The notes: a model not told the origin generated them from the sequence alone. A stretch of DNA of 64,000 nt from Marinobacterium zhoushanense (GCF_014641945.1 NZ_BMIJ01000002.1:124001-188000); one strand, 5' to 3'. Counted from the stretch's first letter, positions 1 through 9,067 are shown. Numbers and translations are program-made.

Positions 1-497
1 GCCATAAAACGCACCATCCGCTCTTCACCCTGATCGACCAACTCAAGTCGCGTTTTCTCTCCCTGCTCAAATGCCTGCAGCGCCCGGGTTTCCCAAGGAT
101 CAGCCAGATTTCCGGGATTCAGCGGCTTCAGGCTGGTCAGGTGCAGGCGTACATCGCTGATCTCCTTGACCACGTCGGCCAGTTGACGCGTCATATAGGC
201 CGGGTTGAGCAGCGTGAGCGCAAGACCGTCAGTCGAGGTCAGGTCACGCTCGGGGATCTTCAGGTAGGGGTTGGGCTGCGTAGTTTCATCGATCAGTGCA
301 TACACCCCGCCATGACGCGCATTCCACATACGCACGGACTCCACCACCTTAAACACAAAGTGCGCCCGGTTAGCCGCCAGATCCAGGGTATGGCGATCCA
401 GCCGCTCCCAGTTCCAGCTGAAGGAGGCCAGCACCAGAGCGCTCCAGATAATCAGTGGCAGCGGCCAGTATTTGGTTTGCAGGACAAGCTGTCTCAT
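1..497 (-). CDS. Membrane-anchored DUF3365 (Tll0287-like) sensor protein, 3' end outside window
   Basis: Reading leftward from an ATG at 497, the frame is open to the window edge (about 165 residues). It begins with a short basic N-terminus and a hydrophobic membrane segment (about residues 11-27, with WPLPLIIWSALVLASF). A region typical of DUF3365/Tll0287-like sensor domains follows, including RMWNARHGGVYALIDE and TTQPNPYLKIPERDLT. In proteobacteria this domain usually sits in the periplasm ahead of PAS, GGDEF or histidine-kinase modules. The output domain here lies outside the window, so its signalling type is unknown. No CxxCH haem motif is visible in the part present. It is divergent from trpR, with 192 bp between the starts. 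Confidence 0.72.
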   Translation of the reverse strand, partial: MRQLVLQTKYWPLPLIIWSALVLASFSWNWERLDRHTLDLAANRAHFVFKVVESVRMWNARHGGVYALIDETTQPNPYLKIPERDLTSTDGLALTLLNPAYMTRQLADVVKEISDVRLHLTSLKPLNPGNLADPWETRALQAFEQGEKTRLELVDQGEERMVRFM

Positions 498-653
498 GTG
501 CGCATAGTTGCCTTACTGTCGATACGCCGGACAGGCGACCCAATATGTTGCAATTGTCATACATATTAATTGGCACTTACCTTAATTTGGATCAACGCAG
601 TACCAGCAATTTGGAGCGTCGTTGAAAAACTGAAACACCGGATACGAATTCGA

Positions 654-681
654 TTGACTACAGGAGGTTTTGTGATAGCGT
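654..681 (+). promoter_or_regulatory. Candidate sigma-70 promoter of trpR-trpE-trpG
   Basis: TTGACT at 654-659 is a good -35 element. A 16-bp spacer leads to TAGCGT at 676-681, which keeps the first T, the A and the last T of a -10 box. Transcription would then begin at about 688-690, on or next to the trpR ATG, so the message could be leaderless. The -10 box overlaps the TrpR operator, as expected for autorepression. The -10 match is weak, and another promoter further upstream cannot be excluded. Confidence 0.35.
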
Positions 682-697
682 ACTAGTACATGAGTAC
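680..697. promoter_or_regulatory. TrpR operator overlapping the trpR start codon
   Basis: GTACT-N8-AGTAC is seen at 680-697, with the trpR ATG (690-692) inside the spacer. The same GTACT-N8-AGTAC half-site arrangement is found in the Escherichia coli trpR operator. Because trpR, trpE and trpG are closely spaced on the same strand, repression here would control anthranilate synthase as well as the repressor. Confidence 0.8.
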
Positions 698-932
698 ACC
701 CTATCTCGACGAACTGCTTGATCACCTGCTCGGCATGCCCGACCGCGCCTCCCTGGAAAAGGCGCTGAGCGAGCTGCTGACCCCTTCGGAGTTGACCGAG
801 GTGTGCAAGCGCCTGCAGATCCTGCGACTGCTCGAGGAGGGAGTACCGCAACGCGAGATTGCACGCCGGCTCGGCGTCGGCATCGCCACCGTCACCCGTG
901 GCTCACGCGCCCTGAAATCGGAAACACCCTGA
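690..932 (+). CDS. trpR: Trp operon repressor TrpR
   Basis: This 80-residue protein is shorter than the 108-residue E. coli TrpR but covers the core. The helix-turn-helix is clear at about residues 53-75 (PQREIARRLGVGIATVTRGS), close to the E. coli [20 protein letters not shown]. It is expected to bind tryptophan as a dimer and repress from GTACT-N8-AGTAC sites, one of which overlaps its own start. An AGGAGG at 662-667 lies too far (22 bp) from the ATG to serve it and is instead spaced for a GTG at 672 that runs into TAG after four codons. trpE follows after 20 bp, so the three genes form an operon. Confidence 0.9.
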   Translation: MSTPYLDELLDHLLGMPDRASLEKALSELLTPSELTEVCKRLQILRLLEEGVPQREIARRLGVGIATVTRGSRALKSETP

Positions 933-952
933 ACCGGGAACGACCAGATACC

Positions 953-2341
953 ATGACCAGACCCGCCAAAATAGAACTGCCGCGCAAGCCGCACTACGTC
1001 ACGCTGACCGCGGATACCGACTTTTTCGGCCTGTTCAAGAAGATCGAGAAGCGCTTCGATAACTGCTTCATGCTCGAGTCGCTCGGCGAGGAGAGCTTCA
1101 TCTCCCGCTACTCGATTATCGGCTTCGACCCGGAGCAGATCCTGTACGCCACCGAGGGCGCCCTGCACATCGAGCAGCGCGACGGCAGCAAGGAAACTTA
1201 TCCCAGCGATAACCCCTACTACCTTCTGCGCGAAATCGTGCCGCAGAACATCATCTCGCGGAAATACGCCGGCGGCCTGACCGGCTATATCGGCTACGAC
1301 TGCATGAACTACTTCGAGCCGACGCTGAACCTTCAGCACAGTGAACTGTTCGACGTGTTCCGCTTCGGTGTGTTCAAGGACGGTCTGATCCTCGACAAGA
1401 TGACCGGCGAGGTGATCTATTTCTACTACACCGATAGCCGCATGGAGCTGATCGAATCGATCCTCGCGGAACCGGCGGCGGAAAACGGCCCACTCGTTAT
1501 CACCCCGATGGGCGAAACCATGTCTCAGGAAGAGCATGCGGCGGCGGTGATGAAGGTGAAACAGGACATCATCGACGGCAAGATCTTCCAATGCGAGGTG
1601 GGCTTCAAGAAGCGTTTCAAACTGGAGGGCGACAGCATCGCCATCTACGAGCAGTTGCGTGAAGTAAACCCCTCCCCGCAGATGTATTACGTCAAGTTCA
1701 GCGAACAGAAGCTGATCGGCGCCAGCCCGGAGCTGCTGTTCCGCCTGCGCCAGGGCGAGATGGAGACCTTCCCGCTGGCCGGTACTACCAAGCGCGGCAA
1801 GGATGAGGTGGAGGACACCCAGCTGGCCCGCGCCCTGCTCAACGACCCGAAGGAGATCGCTGAGCACAACATGATCGTCGATCTGCACCGCAACGATATC
1901 GGCCGCGTGGCACGCTTCGGCACGGTCAAGGTGCGCAGCCTGATGGACATCAAGCGTTTCAGCCATGTGCAGCATATCTCCAGCGAGATTGTCGGCATCA
2001 TCGCCGAAACCGAGGATATGTTCTCGGCGCTGGCCAGCAACTTCCCGGCCGGCACGCTGACTGGCGCGCCGAAGATCGAGGCGATGAAGATCATCGACGA
2101 CCTGGAATCGGACGGTCGCGGTCCCTATGGCGGCGCTGTGGGTCACTTCTCCTTCAACGGCGACTGCACCTTCGCCATCCCGATCCGCACCGTGTTCGCC
2201 AATGGCGAGAACGCCTATGTGCAGACCTGCGGCGGTAATGTCTACGACTCCAACCCGGAGGACGAATACGAGGAGATTCGCCGTAAGTTCGCCGGTACCA
2301 AGAAGGTGCTGGACACGTTTATACAGCCAGAGCAGGCATGA
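953..2341 (+). CDS. trpE: Anthranilate synthase component I
   Basis: This 462-residue protein is a short form (E. coli TrpE has 520). It converts chorismate to anthranilate using ammonia from TrpG, the first step of tryptophan synthesis. An LES motif at about residues 41-43 matches the tryptophan feedback site of classical TrpE. The chorismate-binding half carries GASPELLFR, PLAGTTKRG, AEHNMIVDLHRNDIGRV, HISSEIVG, TLTGAPK and VQTCGGNVYDSNPEDEYEE. PLAGTTKRG rather than PIAGTRPRG is a mild departure from the usual TrpE sequence. The ATG at 953 is chosen because the conserved N-terminus begins there; upstream in-frame sequence overlaps trpR. trpG follows after 13 bp. Phenazine- or quinolone-type anthranilate synthases are less likely given the TrpR operator. 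Confidence 0.92.
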   Translation: MTRPAKIELPRKPHYVTLTADTDFFGLFKKIEKRFDNCFMLESLGEESFISRYSIIGFDPEQILYATEGALHIEQRDGSKETYPSDNPYYLLREIVPQNIISRKYAGGLTGYIGYDCMNYFEPTLNLQHSELFDVFRFGVFKDGLILDKMTGEVIYFYYTDSRMELIESILAEPAAENGPLVITPMGETMSQEEHAAAVMKVKQDIIDGKIFQCEVGFKKRFKLEGDSIAIYEQLREVNPSPQMYYVKFSEQKLIGASPELLFRLRQGEMETFPLAGTTKRGKDEVEDTQLARALLNDPKEIAEHNMIVDLHRNDIGRVARFGTVKVRSLMDIKRFSHVQHISSEIVGIIAETEDMFSALASNFPAGTLTGAPKIEAMKIIDDLESDGRGPYGGAVGHFSFNGDCTFAIPIRTVFANGENAYVQTCGGNVYDSNPEDEYEEIRRKFAGTKKVLDTFIQPEQA

Positions 2342-2354
2342 GGGAGAGAGCAGC

Positions 2355-3014
2355 ATGAAGGTCTATATCATCGATAACTACGACTCCTTCACCTATAACC
2401 TGTATCAGTACATCGGCGAGATCCTGTCCAGCGCGCAGCTGAAGGGGGAGATCGACTCTTTCGACATCGTCGTCAAACGCAATAACCAGGTCACCTTGGA
2501 TCAGGTACGCGCCGCCAACCCGGACCGCCTGATCATCTCACCGGGACCGGGCTCACCGGATGATCCGGCCTACTTCGGCGTCTGCGCCGAGGTGATTCGC
2601 GAACTGGGACCGACCACACCCCTGCTGGGTGTGTGTTTGGGTATGCAGGGTATCGTGCATGTGTTTGGCGGCAAGGTGGTCAAAGCGCCGCTGCCCATGC
2701 ACGGCAAGATCAGCCCGATCACCCATAACGCCGAGGGCGTGTTCAAGAATACGCCCGACCAGTTGGAGATCATGCGCTACCACTCGCTGATCGCCGAGGC
2801 GGAATCGCTGCCGGAGTGTCTGCAGGTGACTGCCGCCGTCGGCGACCTGCCGCGGGCGAACTTCGACGATATCGACCATATCCACCAGGGCGGCCGTTTC
2901 GAAATCATGGGGGTCAGGCACCGCGACTATCCCATTCACGGCATCCAGTTCCATCCCGAATCCTTCGCCACCGAGGGCGGCAAGGAGCTGATCAGCAACT
3001 TCCTGTTCGCCTGA
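2355..3014 (+). CDS. trpG: Anthranilate synthase component II (glutamine amidotransferase)
   Basis: This 219-residue class I glutamine amidotransferase supplies ammonia to TrpE. The N-terminus (VYIIDNYDSFTYNLYQY) is the TrpG/PabA signature. The nucleophile Cys lies in LLGVCLGMQGI, and the His-Glu pair is in GIQFHPESFATEGG. The oxyanion strand is seen as LIISPGPGSP. The start at 2355 has a purine-rich ribosome site (GGGAGAGAG) just upstream. No trpD or trpC follows: the next gene is convergent and ends 15 bp away, so the operon is trpR-trpE-trpG only. A dual role with PabB in folate synthesis is possible in this family and cannot be read from sequence. Confidence 0.92.
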   Translation: MKVYIIDNYDSFTYNLYQYIGEILSSAQLKGEIDSFDIVVKRNNQVTLDQVRAANPDRLIISPGPGSPDDPAYFGVCAEVIRELGPTTPLLGVCLGMQGIVHVFGGKVVKAPLPMHGKISPITHNAEGVFKNTPDQLEIMRYHSLIAEAESLPECLQVTAAVGDLPRANFDDIDHIHQGGRFEIMGVRHRDYPIHGIQFHPESFATEGGKELISNFLFA

Positions 3015-3029
3015 TCACTCTTTGCCTGA

Positions 3030-5603
3030 TCAAACCTGCTCATGCGCCAGGGCTTCGAACGCTTCAGCCGGCAGCGGCCGGCTGAACAGGTAGCCCTGGA
3101 AGTAACGACAACCAAAATCCGTCAACACGCTGCGCTGCTCATCGGTTTCCACCCCCTCCGCAATGACCGATAGCTCAAGGCTCTGGCCGAGGGCAATCAC
3201 GGTACGTACGATCGCGGTATCGTTGGCATCATGCAACAGGTCATGGACAAACCCCTGGTCGATCTTCAACTGATCCAGGGGCAGACGTTTTAGATAGATG
3301 AGGGAGGAGTAACCGGTACCGAAATCATCCAGCGAGAAGCCGACCCCACGCCGACGCAACGCAGCCATTTTGTCGATGGTCTGTTCAACATTGCGTACCA
3401 ACATCGACTCGGTGAGTTCCAGCTTCAATCGCCGTGCATTCGCACCGCTATGCTCGAGCACGTTGAGCAGCTCATTGACGAAATTCTCATGATGCATCTG
3501 CACGGCACTGATATTGACCGATATGGCAATGCTGCCCAGCACGGGATCGGTGTCCCAACGCACCAGCTGACGACACGCCTCCTCGAGTACCCAGTGCCCA
3601 AGCGGGCGGATCAAGCCACTGGCCTCGGCGACCGGAATAAACTCCGCCGGTGATACCATCCCCCGCTCCGGATGCTGCCAGCGCAGCAGCGCTTCAGCGC
3701 CCACAAGCTCACCATCGTCACTGTATTGCGGCTGGTAATGAAGCTCGAATTCGCCGTTGTCCAGCCCCCTGCGAATACCGGCTTCGAGTTCCGCACGGGA
3801 ACGCACCTGAGCCTGCATTGAGGGATCGAAAAAGCGTACGCTGTTACGTCCCGCCGCCTTTGCCTCATACATCGCCAACTCAGCCCACTTGATCATGTCG
3901 TCGGCGCTGTGGCGCTGGCGCTCGAACAGCACGATACCGATACTCGCCGTTGGCGTGTAGATATTGCCTTCAAACTCAAACGCCTGGTTGATCAAATTCA
4001 ACAGGACTTCTGCCAGATGCTCGGCCTGGAAGAGTGCCTCCTCCACCGCATCATCCAACCCTTCGATCACCAGTACGAACTCGTCACCTCCGAAGCGGGC
4101 AATGGTATCCCCCTCTCTGACTCTGAGCTGCAACCGCTCGCCCACCAGACGCAGGATCAGGTCACCCGCTCGATGACCCAGGGTATCGTTCAGATCGCGA
4201 AAGTTATCCAGATCGATGAACAGTACCGCACCAACCACCCCGGTGCGCGACGTGGTTGCCAGCGCGTGATCCAGGCGTTCAATCAGCAGATTACGGTTGG
4301 GTAACCCGGTCAGACTGTCGTAAAACGCGAGCTGATGAATCTGCTCCTCGCTGCGTTTGCGCTCGGTGATATCGGTGGAAACCCCAACCAGGCCGACTAT
4401 ATCGCCACGTTCGTTGCGTAGCGGCTGCTTGACGGTCAAATGAGTACGCGCCTCCGCATTGTCGATACGTTGTTGCGTGACCTCGTCAACCACCCGCTCA
4501 CCAAGCAGCAAAACCCGCTGGTCCTGAGCCCGAATCGATGTCACCGTGTCCGGTGCGAAGAACTGCTCATCCGTACAGCCCAATATCGCCTCCTCCGGCA
4601 GATTGAACAGCTGCGCAACACGGGAGTTAACATACTGGTAGCGGTAATCCGAACCCTTGATATAGATATAGGCATCTACGTTGGAGAGGATGGTGTTGAG
4701 ACGACGGTCGTTTTCAGCCAGATCCCGCGACTTCTGCTTCACCTTGCGTTTAAGGCTGGCCAACAAGACAGCGGCCAGCACCAACAGGGTCGCCAATAGG
4801 CCCATCCCCCAGAGTATCTTTTGCGGTAGCGGCGACGTGGGCAATCTGGGGCCCCAGTGCTGCAAGATCTCGTAGTAAGGGGAATCCGCGTCCTGCTTCC
4901 ACTCGGTCAAACGGGCATCGATACGCTGCAATATCGCCTCACCCTGCCCCAGTGGTGCTGCGTAGAATAGTTGAACGGGCTGGAACATCAGCGGCGTCGG
5001 AACCAGATCGAATGCAGCCGCGTTAAATTCGCCATACTGCTGGTTGACCACGGCCCCATCCGCACTACCCGCTGCGACAAGAGAGAACGCCTCATCGAAT
5101 GAGCGCACCCCCAGCAACTCGATTGCGATACCAAAACTCTGGCTGAGGTTGCGTAGGTAGTCCTGTTGAATCGAGTCCTGCAACACGGCGATGCGTCGTC
5201 CGGCAAGATCAAGCGGAGACGCCAGGCGCTCGCTCTCCCGGGCAAAGAGCTGCGACCAACTGCGCAGCGCCGGCACCTGATGAAATGCCATTAGGCTGCG
5301 CCTTTCGGCACTTTCCGCCACATCAGGCAGAATATCGATTCGGCCCGTCTTCAGGCCCGCCAGGCACTCCTTCCATTCGCAGGGTACGGCTTGCAGTGTC
5401 CAGCGTTCATGCCGTGCAATCTCCACCAGCAGATCACCCAATAATCCATTAGGCGCACTCTGTTCTGGGTCGAGAAACAGTTTGGGCGGGTTCTCATATA
5501 CACCGACACGTATCGGCTGCTCCGCGACACTCAACCGGGAAATGCTCGCCAGCAGTATGACAACCAACACAAAAGAACGCGGCCCTCGCATTCTGGCGTA
5601 CAT
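3030..5603 (-). CDS. Transmembrane SBP-PAS-GGDEF-EAL cyclic-di-GMP enzyme
   Basis: This 857-residue protein has a signal segment, then a periplasmic family-3 solute-binding domain (about residues 28-250, from IRVGVYENPPKLF). One membrane helix (GLLATLLVLAAVLLASL) and a PAS domain follow. The GGDEF domain has intact FGGDEF and an RxxD inhibitory site (REGD) five residues before it. The EAL domain keeps EALLR, NIS, ELTES, DDFGTGYSS, KIDQ and AEGVET. Both cyclase and phosphodiesterase sites therefore look competent. The sensor domain suggests control by an amino-acid-like ligand. The start at 5603 is preferred because AGAGG lies ten bases upstream; an ATG 12 bp downstream and a longer in-frame extension are alternatives. 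It is convergent with trpG. Confidence 0.88.
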   Translation of the reverse strand: MYARMRGPRSFVLVVILLASISRLSVAEQPIRVGVYENPPKLFLDPEQSAPNGLLGDLLVEIARHERWTLQAVPCEWKECLAGLKTGRIDILPDVAESAERRSLMAFHQVPALRSWSQLFARESERLASPLDLAGRRIAVLQDSIQQDYLRNLSQSFGIAIELLGVRSFDEAFSLVAAGSADGAVVNQQYGEFNAAAFDLVPTPLMFQPVQLFYAAPLGQGEAILQRIDARLTEWKQDADSPYYEILQHWGPRLPTSPLPQKILWGMGLLATLLVLAAVLLASLKRKVKQKSRDLAENDRRLNTILSNVDAYIYIKGSDYRYQYVNSRVAQLFNLPEEAILGCTDEQFFAPDTVTSIRAQDQRVLLLGERVVDEVTQQRIDNAEARTHLTVKQPLRNERGDIVGLVGVSTDITERKRSEEQIHQLAFYDSLTGLPNRNLLIERLDHALATTSRTGVVGAVLFIDLDNFRDLNDTLGHRAGDLILRLVGERLQLRVREGDTIARFGGDEFVLVIEGLDDAVEEALFQAEHLAEVLLNLINQAFEFEGNIYTPTASIGIVLFERQRHSADDMIKWAELAMYEAKAAGRNSVRFFDPSMQAQVRSRAELEAGIRRGLDNGEFELHYQPQYSDDGELVGAEALLRWQHPERGMVSPAEFIPVAEASGLIRPLGHWVLEEACRQLVRWDTDPVLGSIAISVNISAVQMHHENFVNELLNVLEHSGANARRLKLELTESMLVRNVEQTIDKMAALRRRGVGFSLDDFGTGYSSLIYLKRLPLDQLKIDQGFVHDLLHDANDTAIVRTVIALGQSLELSVIAEGVETDEQRSVLTDFGCRYFQGYLFSRPLPAEAFEALAHEQV

Positions 5604-5695
5604 CAGTCCGGCACCTCTGCATCCCTGGTTCATCCTGAACTTGAAGAATAGCAGCACGTACATGACCACAGCCACCTTAGCTTGAGCTTGGTCAT

Positions 5696-5711
5696 TCCCC
5701 TGAGCAGGGGA
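5696..5711. repeat. Short inverted repeat in the 5604-5757 intergenic region
   Basis: TCCCCT-GAGC-AGGGGA is a perfect six-base-pair inverted repeat between two divergent genes. It could be an operator or a small hairpin in the upstream region of the NifX-like gene. No known motif is recognised. Confidence 0.3.
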
Positions 5712-5757
5712 TGGGATAAACTGCCCGACATACTCTTAAATAATGAATGCATTAATC

Positions 5758-6165
5758 ATGAAATCACGTCTGATAGCGATAGCGACCAATGAGCAAGGGC
5801 TCGTCGCTCCACACGCCGGCCGCGCCAAGCGTTGGCATGTCTATGCCCTGGAACCCAATGACGACCAACCAGAGCTGGTTTGGGAGATAAACCTGACGGA
5901 GACTGGCTCTCTACATGAATGGCATGTCCGGGACGATGGCCGTCGCCATCCACTGCACGCTGTGGATATCGCGATTGCCGGCTCCGCCGGCGATGGTGTG
6001 ACCCGCCGACTTGCCGAACGAGGCACGGAGCTGGTCACCACCGCCGAGCCCGCACCGCTGAAGGCGCTTACCGATTACCTGAATAACAGGCTGTCAGCTG
6101 GTGTCCCGCATGAGGAGCCACACTGCTTGCACCCGGAAAAGCGTGAGGAGAGGGCCGGCCTCTGA
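5758..6165 (+). CDS. NifX/NifB-family (dinitrogenase iron-molybdenum cofactor) domain protein
   Basis: This 135-residue protein belongs to the broad family related to NifX, NafY and the C-terminus of NifB. The core is IAIATNEQGLVAPHAGRAKRWHVYAL, a strand with the family's conserved pattern around the binding site, then VDIAIAGSAGDGVTRRLAERGTELVTT. There are no nif genes nearby, so a role in nitrogenase cofactor handling is doubtful; stand-alone members are common and mostly uncharacterised. ATG codons at 5743 and 5758 are both in frame and neither has a clear ribosome site; 5758 is chosen because homology begins at MKSRLIAIA. The charged C-terminal tail (after about residue 115) is not conserved in the family. 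Confidence 0.68.
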   Translation: MKSRLIAIATNEQGLVAPHAGRAKRWHVYALEPNDDQPELVWEINLTETGSLHEWHVRDDGRRHPLHAVDIAIAGSAGDGVTRRLAERGTELVTTAEPAPLKALTDYLNNRLSAGVPHEEPHCLHPEKREERAGL

Positions 6166-6407
6166 GGTCGCCCACTCCGCTGTCGGCTCGTCCCCCAACT
6201 CCACACATCCCGCCACATTCGACACAAAAATAGCCCGAATTCAACGCGCAACGCATTGATACTGCAAGGCCTTTACCTACCCTCACCTACCTTGGCAACT
6301 GCCAGAGCTGTCCCATCACAGATCAATACCTCGTTCACGATATGAAAACAGCCGCGTTTATAGAGACTTTGAGCGCTTAAGATTTCACATGACAAAATGG
6401 CAAAATT

Positions 6408-6423
6408 TTGACCAAATGGTCAG
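6408..6423. promoter_or_regulatory. RutR/TetR-type operator upstream of the chemoreceptor gene
   Basis: TTGACCAAATGGTCAG at 6408-6423 contains the palindrome TGACCA-N2-TGGTCA. It differs at only one base from the consensus TTGACCAnnTGGTCAA reported for RutR, a pyrimidine-responsive TetR-family regulator of E. coli. It lies 36 bp before the chosen start of the chemoreceptor gene. No TetR-family gene is in the window, so the regulator would be encoded elsewhere. The rest of 6166-6407 holds no other feature I can support. Confidence 0.5.
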
Positions 6424-6458
6424 AAATAATAATATGCGATCAAAAAGCGAGGCTCGTC

Positions 6459-8399
6459 ATGAAACTCCGGCTGAAACATCTGTCGATCCGCCAAGCGCTG
6501 ATTGCCATCATCACCCTGTCACTGCTCACTCTGTCGCTCGCCACGGTACTCCTGAACAACACTCTATTCACCGGCGTGTTTGAAGACAGCATCGAAAAAG
6601 ACCTGCTACCTAACCAGCTCGGCAAGGTGAAAGAGCGAGTTTTGCACCAACTCAGTACGCCACTGATCCTGTCGCAGGCGCTGGCCCAGAACGTGGACCT
6701 TCTGGACTGGAGCGCTTCGGGTGAGGATCCGCAGCAATTGCCGCAGGTGCTGAGGCTGCTCAAGCATATTCAGCAGGAGAACGGAGCCCGCACTGTTTAT
6801 TGGGTGTCCAATGTCAGCAAGGATTACATCACGCAAGGCGGCGTGACCCGGAAGATTACCGCTGACGATAACTGGTTCAGCGGCTTCCTCGCGTCCGGCA
6901 AGGCGTTCGAGATCAGCTTCGACTATGAGGGTGGCTCCAACAAGCTCACCGCTTTCGTCAATTACCGCGCCCGCAGTCAGGGCCGGGACCTGGCCGTAAC
7001 GGGGCTCGGCTACGGTGTCGACGAGATCAGCGCCGATATACTGAGCAACAAAATCGGCGAGACCGGCTACGTATTCGTGACTGATATGGACGGCAAGGTA
7101 CTGATCCATCCGAAGCTGTCATCCCTCGCGCAAGACAGGCTGAGAAAACTCGACGGTTTCGCAAACGCCGCCGGCAACCTGCTGCAGCCTGGCTCCGGCT
7201 ATGCCTTCGATCGAGTCACCCACGACGCTGAAGACTACTATGTCGCCAGTGTCGGCATCCCGGAGCTCAACTGGAAGATCGTCGCCATGCTGCCAACCCG
7301 GGAGCCCTCCGCCAAGATCGATCGGGTGCTGCTGATGAGCAGCGCCATGAGTCTGCTGGTGGCCGTGTCATTTATCCTCTTGATGGTACTGATCGCCAAC
7401 CGCACCACCCGTCCGATACTCAGCATCGGCGCCCGGCTGCTGACCATGGCTAAACAAGGCGGCGATCTGACCCAGAAGCTGGATGACGAGCGCAAGGATG
7501 AAGTCGGCGTGCTGGCCAGTGGATTCAACGCCATTTTAAACAAGATCAGGGAGTTGATCGTCGATATACAGCAGACGGAAGGCATCATGCGCGACTCCTT
7601 TATCCGCCTGCACGAGATGACCCGTCAGGTCGACGAATGCGTCAAGCGTCAGCAACTGGAGGCGGATTCCGTCGCCACCGCAACCAACGAAATGAGCCAC
7701 AGCATCCGCGAGGTCAGCCAGCTGGCCGGCACCACCGCAGAACGAACCGAAACCGCCTGCCAGCAGATCAGCGCGACCAACGCCCGGGTCGATGAAACTG
7801 GCAAGGTGATGATCGCCCTGCATGACAGCAATCTCGCCACCCGGGAGAAGATCGAGCAGCTGGCCAGCCAGACTCAAACCATCAGTTCGGTAGTGGATAC
7901 CATCAGTGGGATATCCGAGCAAACCAACCTGCTGGCACTCAACGCCGCGATCGAAGCGGCCCGGGCCGGTGAACGGGGACGCGGCTTTGCCGTCGTCGCC
8001 GACGAAGTTCGCTCGCTTGCAGCGCGAACCCAGAGCTCGACCGCCGAGATTCAGGGCGTTATCGAGAAGCTGCAGCTGCAGGCCCGGGAAACCGTCTCGG
8101 CGATGGCGCAGAATTCACAGTTGGTGGACCAGGGTCTGGAGCAGACCCATGTCGCCCGCGAGGCACTGGCAGCCGCCGTCGATGAGATTGCCCAGATCAC
8201 CGCGATGAACACCCAGGTCGCCACCGCAACCCAGGAGCAGAGTTCGGTGATCAACGAACTGAATGTCAATGCCACCCACATTGCCGATACGTCAGCCCTG
8301 GTGTTTGAGCTGCTATGTCAAAGCAATTCGCTGCTAAGCGAACTGGACGGCAAGCGAGAGCACCTCGAGACTCTGGTGTCCCAGTTCAGGACTAGCTAA
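6459..8399 (+). CDS. Methyl-accepting chemotaxis protein with periplasmic Cache-type sensor
   Basis: This 646-residue receptor has a first membrane segment at about residues 12-33, a periplasmic dCache-like sensor (about 35-285, with [33 protein letters not shown] and [15 protein letters not shown]), a second membrane segment ([15 protein letters not shown]), a HAMP domain ([14 protein letters not shown]) and the signalling domain. The hairpin tip [24 protein letters not shown] is intact, so it should couple to CheA and CheW. No C-terminal CheR-binding pentapeptide is seen. The start at 6459 is supported by CGAGG six bases upstream; a longer frame from 6408 would overlap the RutR-like operator. 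No che genes are nearby. Confidence 0.93.
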   Translation: MKLRLKHLSIRQALIAIITLSLLTLSLATVLLNNTLFTGVFEDSIEKDLLPNQLGKVKERVLHQLSTPLILSQALAQNVDLLDWSASGEDPQQLPQVLRLLKHIQQENGARTVYWVSNVSKDYITQGGVTRKITADDNWFSGFLASGKAFEISFDYEGGSNKLTAFVNYRARSQGRDLAVTGLGYGVDEISADILSNKIGETGYVFVTDMDGKVLIHPKLSSLAQDRLRKLDGFANAAGNLLQPGSGYAFDRVTHDAEDYYVASVGIPELNWKIVAMLPTREPSAKIDRVLLMSSAMSLLVAVSFILLMVLIANRTTRPILSIGARLLTMAKQGGDLTQKLDDERKDEVGVLASGFNAILNKIRELIVDIQQTEGIMRDSFIRLHEMTRQVDECVKRQQLEADSVATATNEMSHSIREVSQLAGTTAERTETACQQISATNARVDETGKVMIALHDSNLATREKIEQLASQTQTISSVVDTISGISEQTNLLALNAAIEAARAGERGRGFAVVADEVRSLAARTQSSTAEIQGVIEKLQLQARETVSAMAQNSQLVDQGLEQTHVAREALAAAVDEIAQITAMNTQVATATQEQSSVINELNVNATHIADTSALVFELLCQSNSLLSELDGKREHLETLVSQFRTS

Positions 8400-8503
8400 C
8401 CGGCCGGCTGGGCACGCTCCAGCGAAAAAGGTACGCAAGTAGCATTGCTGCACCCAACTGCCGCTCTACACTGACAGAAACCACCAAGTCAGGGAGTCGG
8501 GTT

Positions 8504-9067
8504 ATGTTGCTGTCGCTACGTACTGCGGTTCTGATTGCATCGTTGCAGGTCTTGTGCACGTCGCTGCCGGCTCAAGCTGAGCTGACCGGCGAACGGCAGA
8601 TCTACCTGCTCGACGGTCAAGGCGTGGAACAGGCGATAGGCTCACTGACCATTGCGGCAGATGGAGATCGGTACGGCTACAGCATCGATCTGGATCTCAG
8701 CCAGTTCCACGACCATTTCCTGTCGATGAAGGAGATGAAGTGTCTGCAGGGGCCCGAGCTTTGGTGCTATGTACCCTACCCTTACGCCAATCCCCGCAGT
8801 TTCACTACCGAGGATCTCAGGTGGCTGGAGCACGACCTGTTATTCCTGTTCAAGGAATCGGACACCTTCGGTGCCAGGTTATGGAACGGCATCTACTACC
8901 CTCTGCATCTGGACGAGGACGGCGTGATACGTGGCGAGGCCCGCGCATTGGATCTGAACCTACTTGCCTCACCGCCGGATGACCCGAGCACGCCGCCTGT
9001 GGGCAAATTCGATATCGGCGATTTCAAGCTGGAATCCCGCTGGCTCCCCGATATCGAGATCCGTTAA
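8504..9067 (+). CDS. Exported protein of unknown function
   Basis: A 187-residue protein with a clear Sec signal peptide (positively charged start, hydrophobic stretch to about residue 21, cleavage near LPAQA-EL). The mature part is rich in acidic and aromatic residues and carries two cysteines (MKCLQGPELWCYVPY) that could form a disulfide. The segment PYANPRSFTTEDLRWLEHDLLFL looks like the most conserved core. I do not recognise a family. AGGGAG eight bases before the ATG supports the start. It lies between a chemoreceptor and an ABC exporter on the same strand, with about 100 bp on either side, so it is probably its own unit. Confidence 0.7.
   Translation: MLLSLRTAVLIASLQVLCTSLPAQAELTGERQIYLLDGQGVEQAIGSLTIAADGDRYGYSIDLDLSQFHDHFLSMKEMKCLQGPELWCYVPYPYANPRSFTTEDLRWLEHDLLFLFKESDTFGARLWNGIYYPLHLDEDGVIRGEARALDLNLLASPPDDPSTPPVGKFDIGDFKLESRWLPDIEIR

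Noticed and set aside
722..2356. 544-codon minus-strand open frame opposite trpR and trpE
   Set aside because: It mirrors confidently assigned genes, has no recognisable family, and its composition is that of a shadow frame in GC-rich coding DNA.
5743..6165. Assignment of the NifX-like protein to nitrogen fixation
   Set aside because: No nif gene is nearby and stand-alone members of this family occur in many non-fixing bacteria.
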